A stretch of DNA of 41,705 bases from Mesobacillus campisalis. GTDB taxonomy: Bacteria; Bacillota; Bacilli; Bacillales; Cytobacillaceae. Below the pieces are notes generated by a model. The model saw nothing but the letters and a program-made list of their open reading frames with translations. It did not search any database and was not told the origin of the DNA. Both the position numbers and the translations under genes were made by a program. The DNA is taken from assembly GCF_000986785.1 (NCBI RefSeq), contig NZ_LAYY01000027.1, forward strand, positions 1-41,705, written 5' to 3'. Of the stretch, positions 24,186-34,047 are shown piece after piece (positions within the stretch are counted from its first letter, which is position 1; the number at the start of each line of letters is the position of its first letter).

Positions 24186-24295
24186 CTCTTATCGAGAGTG
24201 GCAGAGGGACTGGCCCGATGAAGCCCGGCAACCATTCATTTTTATGAACAGGTGCTAAATCCTGCAAAATACGGAGGTATTTTGAAAGATAGGAG
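24186..24295 (+). ncRNA. SAM-I riboswitch (S-box) aptamer
   Basis: P1 is CTCTTATC at 24186-24193 with GATAGGAG at 24288-24295. The core has GAGAGTGGCAGAGGGACTGG, CCCGATGAAGCCCGGCAACC and GGTGCTAAATCCTGC, then GAAAGATAGGAG, all hallmarks of the S-box. On binding S-adenosylmethionine, P1 is held and the downstream terminator forms, switching off the operon. It implies that the dehydrogenase and MetQNI genes serve methionine or sulfur metabolism. Confidence 0.97.
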
Positions 24296-24349
24296 AGGTA
24301 TTTATACTTTGTTTAAGTGTGCAGACCTCTCTTGATGAGAGGTTTTTTT
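24293..24349 (+). terminator. Riboswitch antiterminator and terminator
   Basis: GAGAGGT at 24293-24299 can pair perfectly with ACCTCTC at 24325-24331 (antiterminator) and overlaps the 3' strand of P1. ACCTCTC also pairs with GAGAGGT at 24337-24343, followed by a T-run (terminator). The two folds exclude each other. Confidence 0.93.
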
Positions 24350-24381
24350 ATTTCCTAAAAACACAGAAAAGGAGGAAAGTT

Positions 24382-25500
24382 ATGTCGATTGCGATTGTAA
24401 AAGGGGCCCCGGGCCATTACAGGATTGGCGAAGGAGCGCTGAAAGAGCTGGCACCGCAATTATTGGAGCTCAATATTAAGAAAATACACATCGTTTGCGG
24501 AAGAAAAGCATGGGAGGCCGTGCAGCCATACTGGCCGGAGGAAATCACCAGGTGTGCCGGCAATTCTTTCACATTTGTGGAAGGCCATTGCACACTGGCG
24601 GCCGTTGAGGAAATCGCAGAAGCCTTGTCAGCGTCTTCCGCCGACGCGGTCATTGGCATTGGCGGCGGAACCGCTTTGGATTTGGCGAAAGCTGCCGCAG
24701 CAAAGGCCGGGGTTAAATCCGTCCTCGTCCCCACCATTGCCTCTACCTGTTCAGCCTGGACCCCGCTCAGCGTGTTTTACGATGACAATGGCGCGTTTAC
24801 GCATTATACCGAGTTTCCTGTTGCCAATACCCTTGTCCTCATCGAGCCGGCGATCATCGCGGCAGCACCGATAAGGTACCTGCTCGCCGGCATTGGAGAT
24901 ACGCTCGCTAAATATTATGAGGCGGAAGCGTTGATTTCGGCCTTTTACAAAGATGAGGAGCTCCCGGTTTGGCTGAAGGTATCCAGGTTCTCGGCATCCA
25001 TATGCAGGGACGTCCTGCTGAAGGATACTACAGAAGCAATCCAGTCCGTTGAACGACAAAATGTCACGAAGGAACTCGTTTCCGTCATCGAAGCGATCAT
25101 CCTGACCGGCGGAATGGTAGGCGGCTTTGGCGGCAAAGCAGGAAGAATTGCCGGCGCCCACTCCGTTCACAATGGGCTGACACTCGCAAAGGAAGCCAAA
25201 AGCTTCCTGCACGGGGAACTGGTTGCCTACGGAATCCTCGTCCAGCTGGCTCTGGAAGAAAAGGATGATGAACTGAACAAGCTGCTGCATTTTTACAGGG
25301 AGTGGGGATTCCCGGCCAGCTTGAAAGACTTGGGAATCCACCACGAGAACCATGAACTTTTAGGAAAAATCGCGCAAAGGGCCACCCTGCCCCAGGAATC
25401 CATCCACTTCATGGATTCAGCCATATCAGAGGAAAAGCTACTATCCGCTATTCATAAGCTTGAGAACACCCATTATGCAATAGCAGATAAAGGTAAATAA
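24382..25500 (+). CDS. Iron/zinc-containing alcohol dehydrogenase, GldA/HcxA-like
   Basis: The 372-residue protein belongs to the glycerol dehydrogenase branch of family III dehydrogenases. The NAD-binding GGGTALD is at residues 94-100, and metal ligands D173 (GIGDTLAKYYE), H260 (GAHSVHNGL) and H277 (FLHGELVAYG) are all present. The ATG at 24382 follows GGAGGAAAG. It is the first gene behind a SAM-I riboswitch and 30 bases ahead of metQ. That is unexpected for a glycerol enzyme. A 2-oxo acid/2-hydroxy acid role, as for E. coli HcxA (YbdH), perhaps on the keto or hydroxy analogue of methionine, fits better. This function is inferred from context only. Confidence 0.85.
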   Translation: MSIAIVKGAPGHYRIGEGALKELAPQLLELNIKKIHIVCGRKAWEAVQPYWPEEITRCAGNSFTFVEGHCTLAAVEEIAEALSASSADAVIGIGGGTALDLAKAAAAKAGVKSVLVPTIASTCSAWTPLSVFYDDNGAFTHYTEFPVANTLVLIEPAIIAAAPIRYLLAGIGDTLAKYYEAEALISAFYKDEELPVWLKVSRFSASICRDVLLKDTTEAIQSVERQNVTKELVSVIEAIILTGGMVGGFGGKAGRIAGAHSVHNGLTLAKEAKSFLHGELVAYGILVQLALEEKDDELNKLLHFYREWGFPASLKDLGIHHENHELLGKIAQRATLPQESIHFMDSAISEEKLLSAIHKLENTHYAIADKGK

Positions 25501-25530
25501 AAAATAATACATCAGGAAAGAGGAACTCAC

Positions 25531-26358
25531 ATGAAAAAATCATTATTGGCTATTTCAACTGCACTCATTATCTCCATTCTATCGGCTTGCGGAAGCAGCG
25601 ACAGCTCTGCGTCACAAGAGGCGGAAGGCTTGCTGAGCGACGACAAATTGGTCATCGGGGTAACAGCAGGGCCACATGAAGAAATTACCGGAAAAGTAAA
25701 GGAACTTGCTGCAGAGGAAGGCTTGGAAATCGAGCTTAAAGTATTCACGGACTATGTAATGCCAAACGTTGCGTTATCGGAAAAAGAGCTGGATATGAAC
25801 AGCTTCCAGACAGAGCCTTTCTTTGATGCCATGAACGAAGACCGCAACCTGGACCTGATCAAAGTAGGCGAAACTGTTACGTTCCCAATGGGAATTTACT
25901 CGCTGACAGCAAAGGATATCAAGGACCTGAAAGACGGAGCCAAAATCGGATTGCCAAGTGACCCGACAAACAGCGGTCGCGCCCTTCTTTTATTTGAAAA
26001 AGCAGGCTTGCTTAAGCTAAAAGAAGATGCCGGCATTGATGCAACCGTTAGGGATATCGAAGAAAACAACGGCAACTACGAATTCATCGAGCTTGATTCC
26101 GCACAGATCGCCCGTCAGCTGGAAGAGCTTGACGCTGCGGCCATCAACACCAACTTTGCCATGGAAGCAGGATTCACCCCTTCAAAGGATGCCATCTTCA
26201 TGGAGACCAAGGATTCTCCTTATGTGAACCTTGTAGCAGTGCGCACGGAAAACAAAGACGATGAAGCGATCCAGAAATTCCTTGATATCTACCATTCTGA
26301 AGAAGTAAGCAAATTCATTGAAGAAACCTACGAAGGGTCCATCATCCCTTCCTGGTAA
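25531..26358 (+). CDS. metQ: Methionine-binding lipoprotein MetQ
   Basis: The 275-residue protein has a lipoprotein signal (MKKSLLAISTALIISILSAC, lipidated Cys at residue 20). An NLPA/MetQ fold follows: VIGVTAGPHEEITGKVKELA, FTDYVMPNVALSEKELDMNSFQTEPFFD, the ligand region PSDPTNSGRALLLFEKAGL and NTNFAMEAGF. It captures methionine, and possibly methionine sulfoxide or derivatives, at the outer membrane face for MetNI. It follows the dehydrogenase gene closely and is under the same SAM riboswitch. Confidence 0.95.
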   Translation: MKKSLLAISTALIISILSACGSSDSSASQEAEGLLSDDKLVIGVTAGPHEEITGKVKELAAEEGLEIELKVFTDYVMPNVALSEKELDMNSFQTEPFFDAMNEDRNLDLIKVGETVTFPMGIYSLTAKDIKDLKDGAKIGLPSDPTNSGRALLLFEKAGLLKLKEDAGIDATVRDIEENNGNYEFIELDSAQIARQLEELDAAAINTNFAMEAGFTPSKDAIFMETKDSPYVNLVAVRTENKDDEAIQKFLDIYHSEEVSKFIEETYEGSIIPSW

Positions 26359-26442
26359 GGATTCAACACAGAGGTGGGGCGATGTTTCATATTTTGCTCC
26401 ACCTCATGCTATTAGGTGGTTAAAAGGAAGGAGTGTACAGCC

Positions 26443-27483
26443 ATGATTGAACTTAAGGGAATCTCGAAAAGTTTTACAGGTAAAAAAGGGTCGATCCACG
26501 CCTTGAAGAATGTATCCCTCTCGGTAAAAAAAGGCGAAATATACGGTGTGATCGGGTATAGCGGTGCAGGAAAAAGCACTTTGATCCGCTGCGTCAACCT
26601 GCTGGAAAAGCCTGATACAGGGGCCGTTGTAATGAATGGGGTCGACTTAACAAAATTATCGCCCGGAAAACTCAGGGAAGCCCGAAGCAAAATCGGGATG
26701 ATCTTCCAGGGTTTCAACCTATTGAAAACCGCTACTGTCTATGAAAATATTGCCCTTCCGTTAAAGCTGACCGGTTTAAGCAAACAGGAAACAGCAGAAA
26801 GGGTAACGAAATACCTGAAGATTGTCGGACTTGAGGAAAAGCATCACGCCTACCCTTCCGAGCTTTCCGGCGGACAAAAGCAACGAGTGGCCATCGCGCG
26901 TGCGCTTGCACATGAGCCCGAGGTGCTCCTGAGTGACGAAGCGACAAGCGCCCTTGACCCTGATACAACAGAGGCCATTCTCGATCTGCTGCTGAAAATC
27001 AACCGGGAACTGGGCATTACGATTCTGCTTATCACCCATGAGATGAATGTGATCCAGCGGATTTGCGACCGTGTCGCGGTGATGGAAAACGGCGAGGTGA
27101 TTGAAGAAGGAATCACAAAAGACATCTTCACGGCTCCAAAGCACACTACAACGAAAAAGTTTGTGAACACCCTGTTCTCGCATCAAATCCCGGATCAAAT
27201 GCTTACGGAGCTGAATAAAACAGGCCATGTGGTCTCGCTTTCCTTCTTTGGAAAAGCTTCGGGAGAACCGGCCCTTGCCCTTGTCAGCAAAAAGTTCGAT
27301 GTGTATCCAAACATCCTGTCAGGCAGCATTGCCCAATTGAAGGAAGAATCGTTCGGGCAGCTTGTCATTCATTTAAAAGGTGAATTTGCGGAAATTGAAA
27401 AAGCCCTGGCCTTTTTAAGACAGCAACAGGTACAGGTGGAAGGAGTGGTTCTGGATGAGAGCAAAAATAAACGAATTTCTTGA
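26443..27483 (+). CDS. metN: Methionine ABC transporter ATP-binding protein MetN
   Basis: The 346-residue ATPase has Walker A GYSGAGKST (38-46), the signature LSGGQKQR, Walker B VLLSDEATSALDP and ITHEMNVI, which is characteristic of MetN. Residues from about 265 on form the C-terminal NIL domain, the ACT-like fold through which methionine inhibits the transporter. The ATG at 26443 follows GGAAGGAG; an upstream start at 26416 would precede that site. The 3' end overlaps metI by 29 bases. Confidence 0.95.
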   Translation: MIELKGISKSFTGKKGSIHALKNVSLSVKKGEIYGVIGYSGAGKSTLIRCVNLLEKPDTGAVVMNGVDLTKLSPGKLREARSKIGMIFQGFNLLKTATVYENIALPLKLTGLSKQETAERVTKYLKIVGLEEKHHAYPSELSGGQKQRVAIARALAHEPEVLLSDEATSALDPDTTEAILDLLLKINRELGITILLITHEMNVIQRICDRVAVMENGEVIEEGITKDIFTAPKHTTTKKFVNTLFSHQIPDQMLTELNKTGHVVSLSFFGKASGEPALALVSKKFDVYPNILSGSIAQLKEESFGQLVIHLKGEFAEIEKALAFLRQQQVQVEGVVLDESKNKRIS

Positions 27484-28129
27484 GTTATGGGGCACCGACC
27501 TTTGGGAATCGACCATCCAGACCTTCCAGATGGTAGGAATTTCATTGGCCTTTTCCATCCTGATCGGATTGCCTTTAGGCGTTTTGCTTGTCCTTACCCG
27601 CCCGGGGAAAGCCTTGGGCAATAAGTTCTTTTACCAGGTGTTGAATGCTTTCATTAATATCATTCGTTCCGTTCCATTCATCATCTTATTGTTCTTCATC
27701 CTTCCGTTCACAAAGATGATTGTGGGTACATCGATCGGTGTGAAAGGCGTTATTGTTCCACTGGTTGTCTACACAGCTCCTTATATTGCGAGACTGATGG
27801 AATCCGCCTTGCTGGAAGTCGACCGCGGGGTCCTCGAAGCTTATGAAGCAATGGGCATCAAGACAAGGCATATCATTTGGCATGTGTTGATCCGGGAGTC
27901 ACGTTCATCGATCATCCTCGGGCTGACCATTGCGACCATCGGATTGATCGGCGCAAGCGCCATGGCCGGACTCGTCGGCGGCGGAGGGCTTGGCGACCTT
28001 GCCTACCGCTACGGCCATCTTCGTTATGAAGTGGATGTCATGTATATCACCGTCATCCTTCTGATTATCCTTGTGCAGGGATTGCAATCAGCCGGCAACC
28101 GCCTAGCCGCCCGCCTGAAGAAGGATTAG
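27455..28129 (+). CDS. metI: Methionine ABC transporter permease MetI
   Basis: The 224-residue protein has about five membrane segments and the permease loop VDRGVLEAYEAMGIKTRHIIWHVLIRESRSSI, then GASAMAGLVGGGGLGDLAYRYG, which is typical of MetI. The ATG at 27455 follows AAGGAG inside the end of metN, so translation is coupled. With MetN it forms the inner membrane channel for methionine import. A strong hairpin follows. Confidence 0.95.
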   Translation: MRAKINEFLELWGTDLWESTIQTFQMVGISLAFSILIGLPLGVLLVLTRPGKALGNKFFYQVLNAFINIIRSVPFIILLFFILPFTKMIVGTSIGVKGVIVPLVVYTAPYIARLMESALLEVDRGVLEAYEAMGIKTRHIIWHVLIRESRSSIILGLTIATIGLIGASAMAGLVGGGGLGDLAYRYGHLRYEVDVMYITVILLIILVQGLQSAGNRLAARLKKD

Positions 28130-28133
28130 GAGG

Positions 28134-28421
28134 CACAGCAAAAGGGACAGTTCGTGAATGAACTGTCCCTTTTGCGTATGGCGTCTCCTGGTGATGCGGC
28201 AGCTGATTTTCGTGAAGCCAAGGGCATCCTTAGGCGGAGAAATTCCGTTTAATGCAGGTAGAAGAGGCTTAAGAAGCCGAAATAAGCGGATTTATTCCGA
28301 CTAACTTCTAAAAATAGGGCTAAATCTTAGGATTAGATGAATATAAACGGAAAAGCTCCCCTTATATTTCGGGAAATGATGGTATTTCCCAATTTAAGCG
28401 GAATTTCTCCGTTTATTTTTC
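28134..28421. repeat. Large dispersed repeat, copy 1
   Basis: This stretch matches 30833-31125 in the same orientation over nearly its whole length. Shared features are the 5' hairpin, GGCGTCTCCT, AGAGGCTTAAGAAG, ATAGGGCTAAATCTTAGGATTA and AATTTAAGCGGAATTT. Its core, 28235-28411 (177 bp), has 18-bp inverted ends (CGGAGAAATTCCGTTTAA and TTAAGCGGAATTTCTCCG). The two copies flank the glucosidase and GntR genes. No gene is seen in it. Confidence 0.9.
28138..28175 (+). terminator. Terminator after metI
   Basis: A 16-base perfect stem (GCAAAAGGGACAGTTC with its complement) around GTGAAT, ending in TTTT. It is nine bases after the metI stop and forms the first part of repeat copy 1. Confidence 0.85.
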
Positions 28422-28465
28422 TATCCCGGTAAAACTAGCATTCCATTATTGCAGAAATCCCCTTC

Positions 28466-29995
<1,530 letters not shown>

Positions 29996-30053
29996 CTAAC
30001 TAATATTTTTATCAATCTATAATTTTAATGTTTATGGTTTGGCATCCTGAACA

Positions 30054-30062
30054 TGCTATAAT
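30054..30062 (+). promoter_or_regulatory. Extended -10 promoter of the GntR gene
   Basis: TGCTATAAT is a perfect extended -10 located 33 bases before the start codon; no strong -35 is present. Confidence 0.6.
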
Positions 30063-30095
30063 CTAGTATGGAATAAAACGCAAAGAGGAATGTAT

Positions 30096-30791
30096 ATGTT
30101 AAAGTATCAGCAAGTTGCCGATGAAATCGAAAAATATATTGAAGACCATGGCCTACAGCAAGGAGATAAGCTGCCGGTGCTGGAATCATTAATGGCCCGA
30201 TTCGAGGTAAGCAAAAGCACCATTACGAAATCCTTGGACTTATTGGAAAGAAAGGGCGCCATTTTCCAGGTAAGGGGAAGCGGCATATTTGTCCGGAGGC
30301 ATAAACGAAAAGGCTACATCAGCCTCCTTTCAAACAAGGGATTCAAAAGGGACTTGGAGGAGTATCAACTATCTTCCGAAATCATTCAATTAGAGGCAAG
30401 AAAACCAACAGAAGAGGCTGCCCTCAATTTAAATATGGAGTTTGACGAGGATGTTTATTATGTGAAACGAGTCCGATATATAAACGGCCAGCCTTTATGC
30501 CTGGAAGAATCCTTTTATAACAAATCGATTGTTCCCTACTTGAATGCGGAGATTGTCCAGGATTCGATTTTTGACTACATTAAGGATGCGCTGGGCTTAA
30601 AGGTCGGCTTTTCCGACTTGTACCTGCATATCGGCAAACTGACAGAGGAAGAGGCCCGCTATTTGCAGCTTGAAAAAGGGGATCCGAAGCTTTACGTGGA
30701 AACCATCTTCCACCTCACAAACGGAAAGCCATTCGACTTCTCCAAAGTCTCCTACAACTACGAACAATCGCAATTCTTCCTCCAGGGATAG
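30096..30791 (+). CDS. GntR/HutC-family regulator of the beta-glucoside gene
   Basis: The 231-residue protein has a winged helix-turn-helix (QGDKLPVLESLMARFEVSKSTITKSLDLLERKGAIFQVRGSGIFV, about residues 20-65) and a UTRA effector domain (about 80-225). Its place divergent to a 6-phospho-beta-glucosidase is that of BglR/YydK-like repressors that sense a phosphorylated sugar. The ATG at 30096 has AGAGGA at a suitable distance; the ATG two codons earlier is too close to it. It is not closely similar to the phn-locus GntR. A dyad in the glucosidase promoter is the likely target. Confidence 0.87.
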   Translation: MLKYQQVADEIEKYIEDHGLQQGDKLPVLESLMARFEVSKSTITKSLDLLERKGAIFQVRGSGIFVRRHKRKGYISLLSNKGFKRDLEEYQLSSEIIQLEARKPTEEAALNLNMEFDEDVYYVKRVRYINGQPLCLEESFYNKSIVPYLNAEIVQDSIFDYIKDALGLKVGFSDLYLHIGKLTEEEARYLQLEKGDPKLYVETIFHLTNGKPFDFSKVSYNYEQSQFFLQG

Positions 30792-30801
30792 AGCCGTCCC
30801 C
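30792..30801. repeat. Decayed right arm of palindromic GGGGACGGTTCT family
   Basis: AGCCGTCCCC directly after the GntR stop, followed by TTGTTTT as in the copy at 31802-31854. Confidence 0.45.
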
Positions 30802-30832
30802 TTGTTTTAATGCCCTCTCCCGGGAGGAAATC

Positions 30833-31125
30833 CACAGCAAAAGGGGCAGTTTGTGAATGAACTGTCCCTTTTGCATATGGCGTCTCCTAAGAAATCTCCT
30901 TCATTGCCGATTTTCCGAAGAGCCAAGGAATTTATAGACGGAGAAATTCCGGTTAATGCATTTAGAAGAGGCTTAAGAAGCACAAATAAGCGGATTTTTT
31001 CCGATTACCTTCTTAAAATAGGGCTAAATCTTAGGATTAAATGAATATAAACGGAAAACCTCCCGTTATATTCCGGGAAATGTTGGTATTTCCCAATTTA
31101 AGCGGAATTTTTCCGTTTATTTTTC
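30833..31125. repeat. Large dispersed repeat, copy 2
   Basis: Direct copy of 28134-28421 with scattered differences, mostly in the first third. Its 5' hairpin (GGGGCAGTTT with GAACTGTCCC) may terminate the GntR transcript. The inner element 30939-31115 is again exactly 177 bp with inverted ends CGGAGAAATTCCGGTTAA and TTAAGCGGAATTTTTCCG. The 398-base gap 30792-31189 holds this repeat and two palindrome copies and no credible gene. Confidence 0.9.
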
Positions 31126-31135
31126 GCTAGAGCAT

Positions 31136-31177
31136 GGGGACGGTTCTTCTGCTTCATCAGGCAGAAGAACCGTCCCC
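31136..31177. repeat. Palindromic GGGGACGGTTCT element, full copy
   Basis: A 17-base perfect stem (GGGGACGGTTCTTCTGC and its complement) around TTCATCAG. It lies downstream of the GNAT gene, ten bases after large repeat copy 2. Confidence 0.92.
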
Positions 31178-31189
31178 GTGTTTTACACC

Positions 31190-31750
31190 TTACTTCACCA
31201 TTGAATAAACGCACGTATCCCTTGGTTCTTTCCCATCCGCTGACAGGCCCTCATTTTTGAGGATGCCTTCCAGGGTGAACCCTAATGCTTCAGGAATTCT
31301 CCGGCTTTTGACGTTTTTGGAGTCACATCTGATTTCCACCCTGCGCGCCTTTAGCTCAGTGAAGGCAAAGTCGGAAATTCCCTGAACGGCCTCTGTTATG
31401 TAGCCCTTTCCGCTATGCCGGGTATCAATCCAGTAGCCGATTTCAAATTTGGGAATGGACCAATCGATTCGGTGCAGGCCGGACGAAGCAATAAACTCAC
31501 CTGTTTCCTTATGAAAAATCAGCAGCCTCAAATCCTCGCGTTTTATAAAACTGGCATGCGATTCTCTAATATTACTTTCAGTCTCTTCCTCCGACTGCCC
31601 ATTTTGCGCAAAAGGCATCCAGGGCTTCAGCTCCTCCAAGGAGTTCTGAATCGCCTCATAAACCGCTTTTCCGTCACCTGGCTTCGGCATTCGTATCACT
31701 AATCTTTCCGTATAAAATTCAGTTGGAAACTCCATCAATAAAGGATTCAT
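31190..31750 (-). CDS. GNAT-family N-acetyltransferase (RimJ/RimL type)
   Basis: The 186-residue protein begins with FYTERLVIRMPKPGDGKAVYEAI, the usual RimJ/RimL opening, and has FEIGYWIDTRHSGKGYITEAVQGISDFAF with the acetyl-CoA-binding loop (HSGKGY, close to the R/Q-x-x-G-x-G/A consensus). It ends with SRRIPEALGFTLEGILKNEG and VYSMVK. RimL-like members in Bacillus may acetylate ribosomal proteins or small molecules; the substrate is unknown. The start is taken as the ATG at 31750 after GGTGAG; a GTG at 31762 is an alternative. It appears monocistronic. Confidence 0.87.
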   Translation of the reverse strand: MNPLLMEFPTEFYTERLVIRMPKPGDGKAVYEAIQNSLEELKPWMPFAQNGQSEEETESNIRESHASFIKREDLRLLIFHKETGEFIASSGLHRIDWSIPKFEIGYWIDTRHSGKGYITEAVQGISDFAFTELKARRVEIRCDSKNVKSRRIPEALGFTLEGILKNEGLSADGKEPRDTCVYSMVK

Positions 31751-31801
31751 AGATAAACTCACCGCACCTTGTCTTTATTTTCAATTCAAAATTCGAGGCA
31801 A

Positions 31802-31854
31802 GGGGACGGTTCTCCTGCGTCATTTTGGAAAAATGATGCAGGAGAACCGTCCCC
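31802..31854. repeat. Palindromic GGGGACGGTTCT element, longest copy
   Basis: 25-base arms with one G-T mismatch around GGA; the inner arm reads CTCCTGCGTCATTTT. It lies between the GNAT start and the stop of the EAL-PilZ gene, beginning six bases after that stop on the minus strand. Confidence 0.93.
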
Positions 31855-31859
31855 TTGTT

Positions 31860-33041
31860 TTAAAAGTAGATTTTCGAGTATTGTTTGAGCAGCGGGGCCA
31901 GATAGTGGCGCTGGTCGCTGCTGAGGTTGAAGTGCACGCCATATTGGCGGTTTCCGCTGGTCAATTCTTCACTCCAGATGACAACTCCGGCTACCTGAAT
32001 TTCCCCCTCTAATTCTTCTGGCTTAAAAGTGTAAAGCATTTCCTGCCCGACGGATAATTCCAGATTGGATACGAACCGCAATCCGCCAGGTCCCATGTTT
32101 TCGATTTCGATGGCGATTGGCTCTTGTTGTACGCTTTCTCCCGGATACCCGGTAAGGGTCATTTCGCACCGGAATGGGTAACGAATTTTAATGTCATATG
32201 TATGTGTTTCCGGATGAACCTTCTCTCTTTTCACCGGAGTCACGACTTCTTTTAAAAGAAGAGGTTTGAATTCTTCGGCTGAACATGGCTGGCCGAAAAG
32301 GAATCCTTGCACCTGCGGGCAATTTTGTCCTCTTAGGAACTGCAGTTCTTCCTCTGTTTCCACGCCTTCTGCAATGACGTTAATACCCAGATTCCGGCTC
32401 ATTCCGATTAAACCGGAAGTAATCACCGCATTATCATGTTCCCGGGAGATATTTTCAATAAAGGAACGGTCAATTTTTATCCCATCAAGAGGAAAGGAAT
32501 TTAAATAAGAAAGGGAAGAATGGCCGGTCCCAAAACGATCGGAATAAATTTTTATTCCAATCCTTTTTAATTCATTCAGGTTACTTGCCGCAATGGCCTC
32601 GTCTCTTATTAAGGAAGTTTCGGCAATTTCAAAGATCAGCAGTCTGCCCTGCAATTGGTATTCATTCAGCAGCAGCCTTACCTCACGGACGAAATCCTTT
32701 TGGGAAAACTGCTGGGCGCTAATGTTAATGCTGACCGGGATAAGCGGCATGCCCTCTTTCCGCCATAACATCAGCTGCTCACAGACCTTCCTTATAACCC
32801 TTTTGCCAATGTGGATGATCAGGCCGGTTTCTTCGGCTATTTTGATGAATTGGGAAGGCGGAATAATTCCAAGCTCATGATGTCTCCATCTAACCAGCGC
32901 CTCCGCACCGGCCAATCTGCCTGTTTCCGTCTCCACGATCGGCTGGTAATAAGTAATAAAATGCCCGCCTGCCAAAGCCTTCCATATATCCTGAACTCCA
33001 ATTCCCTTCTCCTTAACAGTGAAATTATCATAAGAAATCAC
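31860..33041 (-). CDS. EAL-domain protein with C-terminal PilZ-like domain, degenerate loop
   Basis: The 393-residue cytosolic protein has an EAL domain (about residues 18-262) and a PilZ-like domain (about 282-390). EAL motifs are EALVRW (47-52), N in SINIS, FEIAE (E138, E141), KIDRSF (K189) and AEGVE (E225). The metal-binding loop reads SDRFGTG (D168, R169) instead of DDFGTG, so the second Asp is Arg and phosphodiesterase activity is doubtful. The PilZ part has RYPFR (R287, R291) for c-di-GMP binding and ENMGPGG in place of the NxSxxG motif. It may be a c-di-GMP receptor rather than an enzyme. The start is a GTG at 33041 after AGGAGAG. A weak SigD-like -10 (GCTGATAA) lies at 33070-33077. 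Confidence 0.88.
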   Translation of the reverse strand: MISYDNFTVKEKGIGVQDIWKALAGGHFITYYQPIVETETGRLAGAEALVRWRHHELGIIPPSQFIKIAEETGLIIHIGKRVIRKVCEQLMLWRKEGMPLIPVSINISAQQFSQKDFVREVRLLLNEYQLQGRLLIFEIAETSLIRDEAIAASNLNELKRIGIKIYSDRFGTGHSSLSYLNSFPLDGIKIDRSFIENISREHDNAVITSGLIGMSRNLGINVIAEGVETEEELQFLRGQNCPQVQGFLFGQPCSAEEFKPLLLKEVVTPVKREKVHPETHTYDIKIRYPFRCEMTLTGYPGESVQQEPIAIEIENMGPGGLRFVSNLELSVGQEMLYTFKPEELEGEIQVAGVVIWSEELTSGNRQYGVHFNLSSDQRHYLAPLLKQYSKIYF

Positions 33042-33324
33042 AACTTCTCTCTCCTAGTAATCAATGTTGTTATCAGCAAGGATGCCTTCGGTCTATAAAT
33101 CTTTCCAATGACACCAATCAAGCCTGCGCTCGCCCTTACCTACTTTAACGGTATTAATTTCAACTTCCTTTACAGTTTTTACAATATTTTTATTTTGCGA
33201 GCTTACTATCCCTTATAAAAGGAGAATGCTCTCCATAGATTTACACTAAACTTTTTTGCACTTTTACCGATGTAAATAAGGAGTGAAATCTCCTTTCAGT
33301 AAGACGAGTTTACGAGGTGCAGAA
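33042..33324. promoter_or_regulatory. Divergent control region between the EAL-PilZ and C39-like genes
   Basis: A 283-base gap without a gene. It carries a good SigD-type promoter for the rightward gene (33247-33273) and only a weak candidate for the leftward one. A dyad AGGAG..CTCCT lies around 33279-33294. Confidence 0.5.
33247..33273 (+). promoter_or_regulatory. SigD-type promoter of the C39-like gene
   Basis: TAAA, 15 bases, ACCGATGT (consensus TAAA, 15 bases, GCCGATAT; 6 of 8 in the -10). It lies about 50 bases before the start codon. Confidence 0.7.
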
Positions 33325-34047
33325 ATGAACGTCCTGTTGAAATATTTCTTAAGTATAATCATCATCCTTTTTGGTGTATTAATAGATATTGGAAAAGCTC
33401 CTGATAAAAATCAAGCCATTCCGGCTCCCTACCAGAAGCCTGCCATTGCCAAAGAAATCATGATGGATGTGCCATTGATCAACCAGATGGATGCCCCAAG
33501 ACTGTATAATGGCTGTGAAGTCACAAGCCTGGCCATGCTGCTTCAATTTTGGGGAATCCAGGTTTCCAAAAACGAACTGGCTGAAAAAATCCCCCGGGTT
33601 CCCTTGAAGTACAGCGACGGCAAAAACGGCAATCCAAACACAGGATTTGTCGGCAATATGGAGGACGGTCCAGGATTGGGCGTTTACCATGGACCAGTAT
33701 TTGAACTGGCACAACCCTACCTTCCCGCAAACCTAAAGGTGACGGATTTAACGAATCACCCTTTTGATACCATCATTGAGAAATTGAATGAAGGACTCCC
33801 AGTCTGGGTGATTACGACATCGAACTTTTCACCCGTGCCGACTATTCAATCATGGACAACGCCGCAAGGTTCTGTAGAAATTACCTACAACATGCATAGT
33901 GCCGTCATTACAGGCTATGATCACAAAAACATTTATCTCAACAATCCATATGGCATAAAAAATCAGCAAGTGAACAAAGCAAATTTTCTTAAGTCCTGGC
34001 AGCAAATGGGTTCCCAGGCAATTGTCGTGGAGCCTGTAAAGAAATGA
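33325..34047 (+). CDS. C39-family-like peptidase (YvpB-type), membrane-anchored or secreted
   Basis: The 240-residue protein has an N-terminal hydrophobic helix (residues 3-21) that would export or anchor it. It continues with a papain-like C39 fold: the catalytic Cys C64 in YNGCEVTSLAMLL, the His H191 in NMHSAVITGYD and Asn N207 in NNPYG. Such proteins (PF13529-like) occur in Bacillus with unknown targets, possibly cell-wall or surface proteins. The ATG at 33325 follows GAGGTG. The SigD-type promoter puts it in the motility/autolysis regulon. It is divergent from the EAL-PilZ gene and 90 bases ahead of a second EAL gene, which may be co-transcribed. Confidence 0.82.
   Translation: MNVLLKYFLSIIIILFGVLIDIGKAPDKNQAIPAPYQKPAIAKEIMMDVPLINQMDAPRLYNGCEVTSLAMLLQFWGIQVSKNELAEKIPRVPLKYSDGKNGNPNTGFVGNMEDGPGLGVYHGPVFELAQPYLPANLKVTDLTNHPFDTIIEKLNEGLPVWVITTSNFSPVPTIQSWTTPQGSVEITYNMHSAVITGYDHKNIYLNNPYGIKNQQVNKANFLKSWQQMGSQAIVVEPVKK

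Noticed and set aside
30853-31044. 63-residue frame inside large repeat copy 2
   Set aside because: It is not preserved as a frame in copy 1 and lies in a structured repeat.
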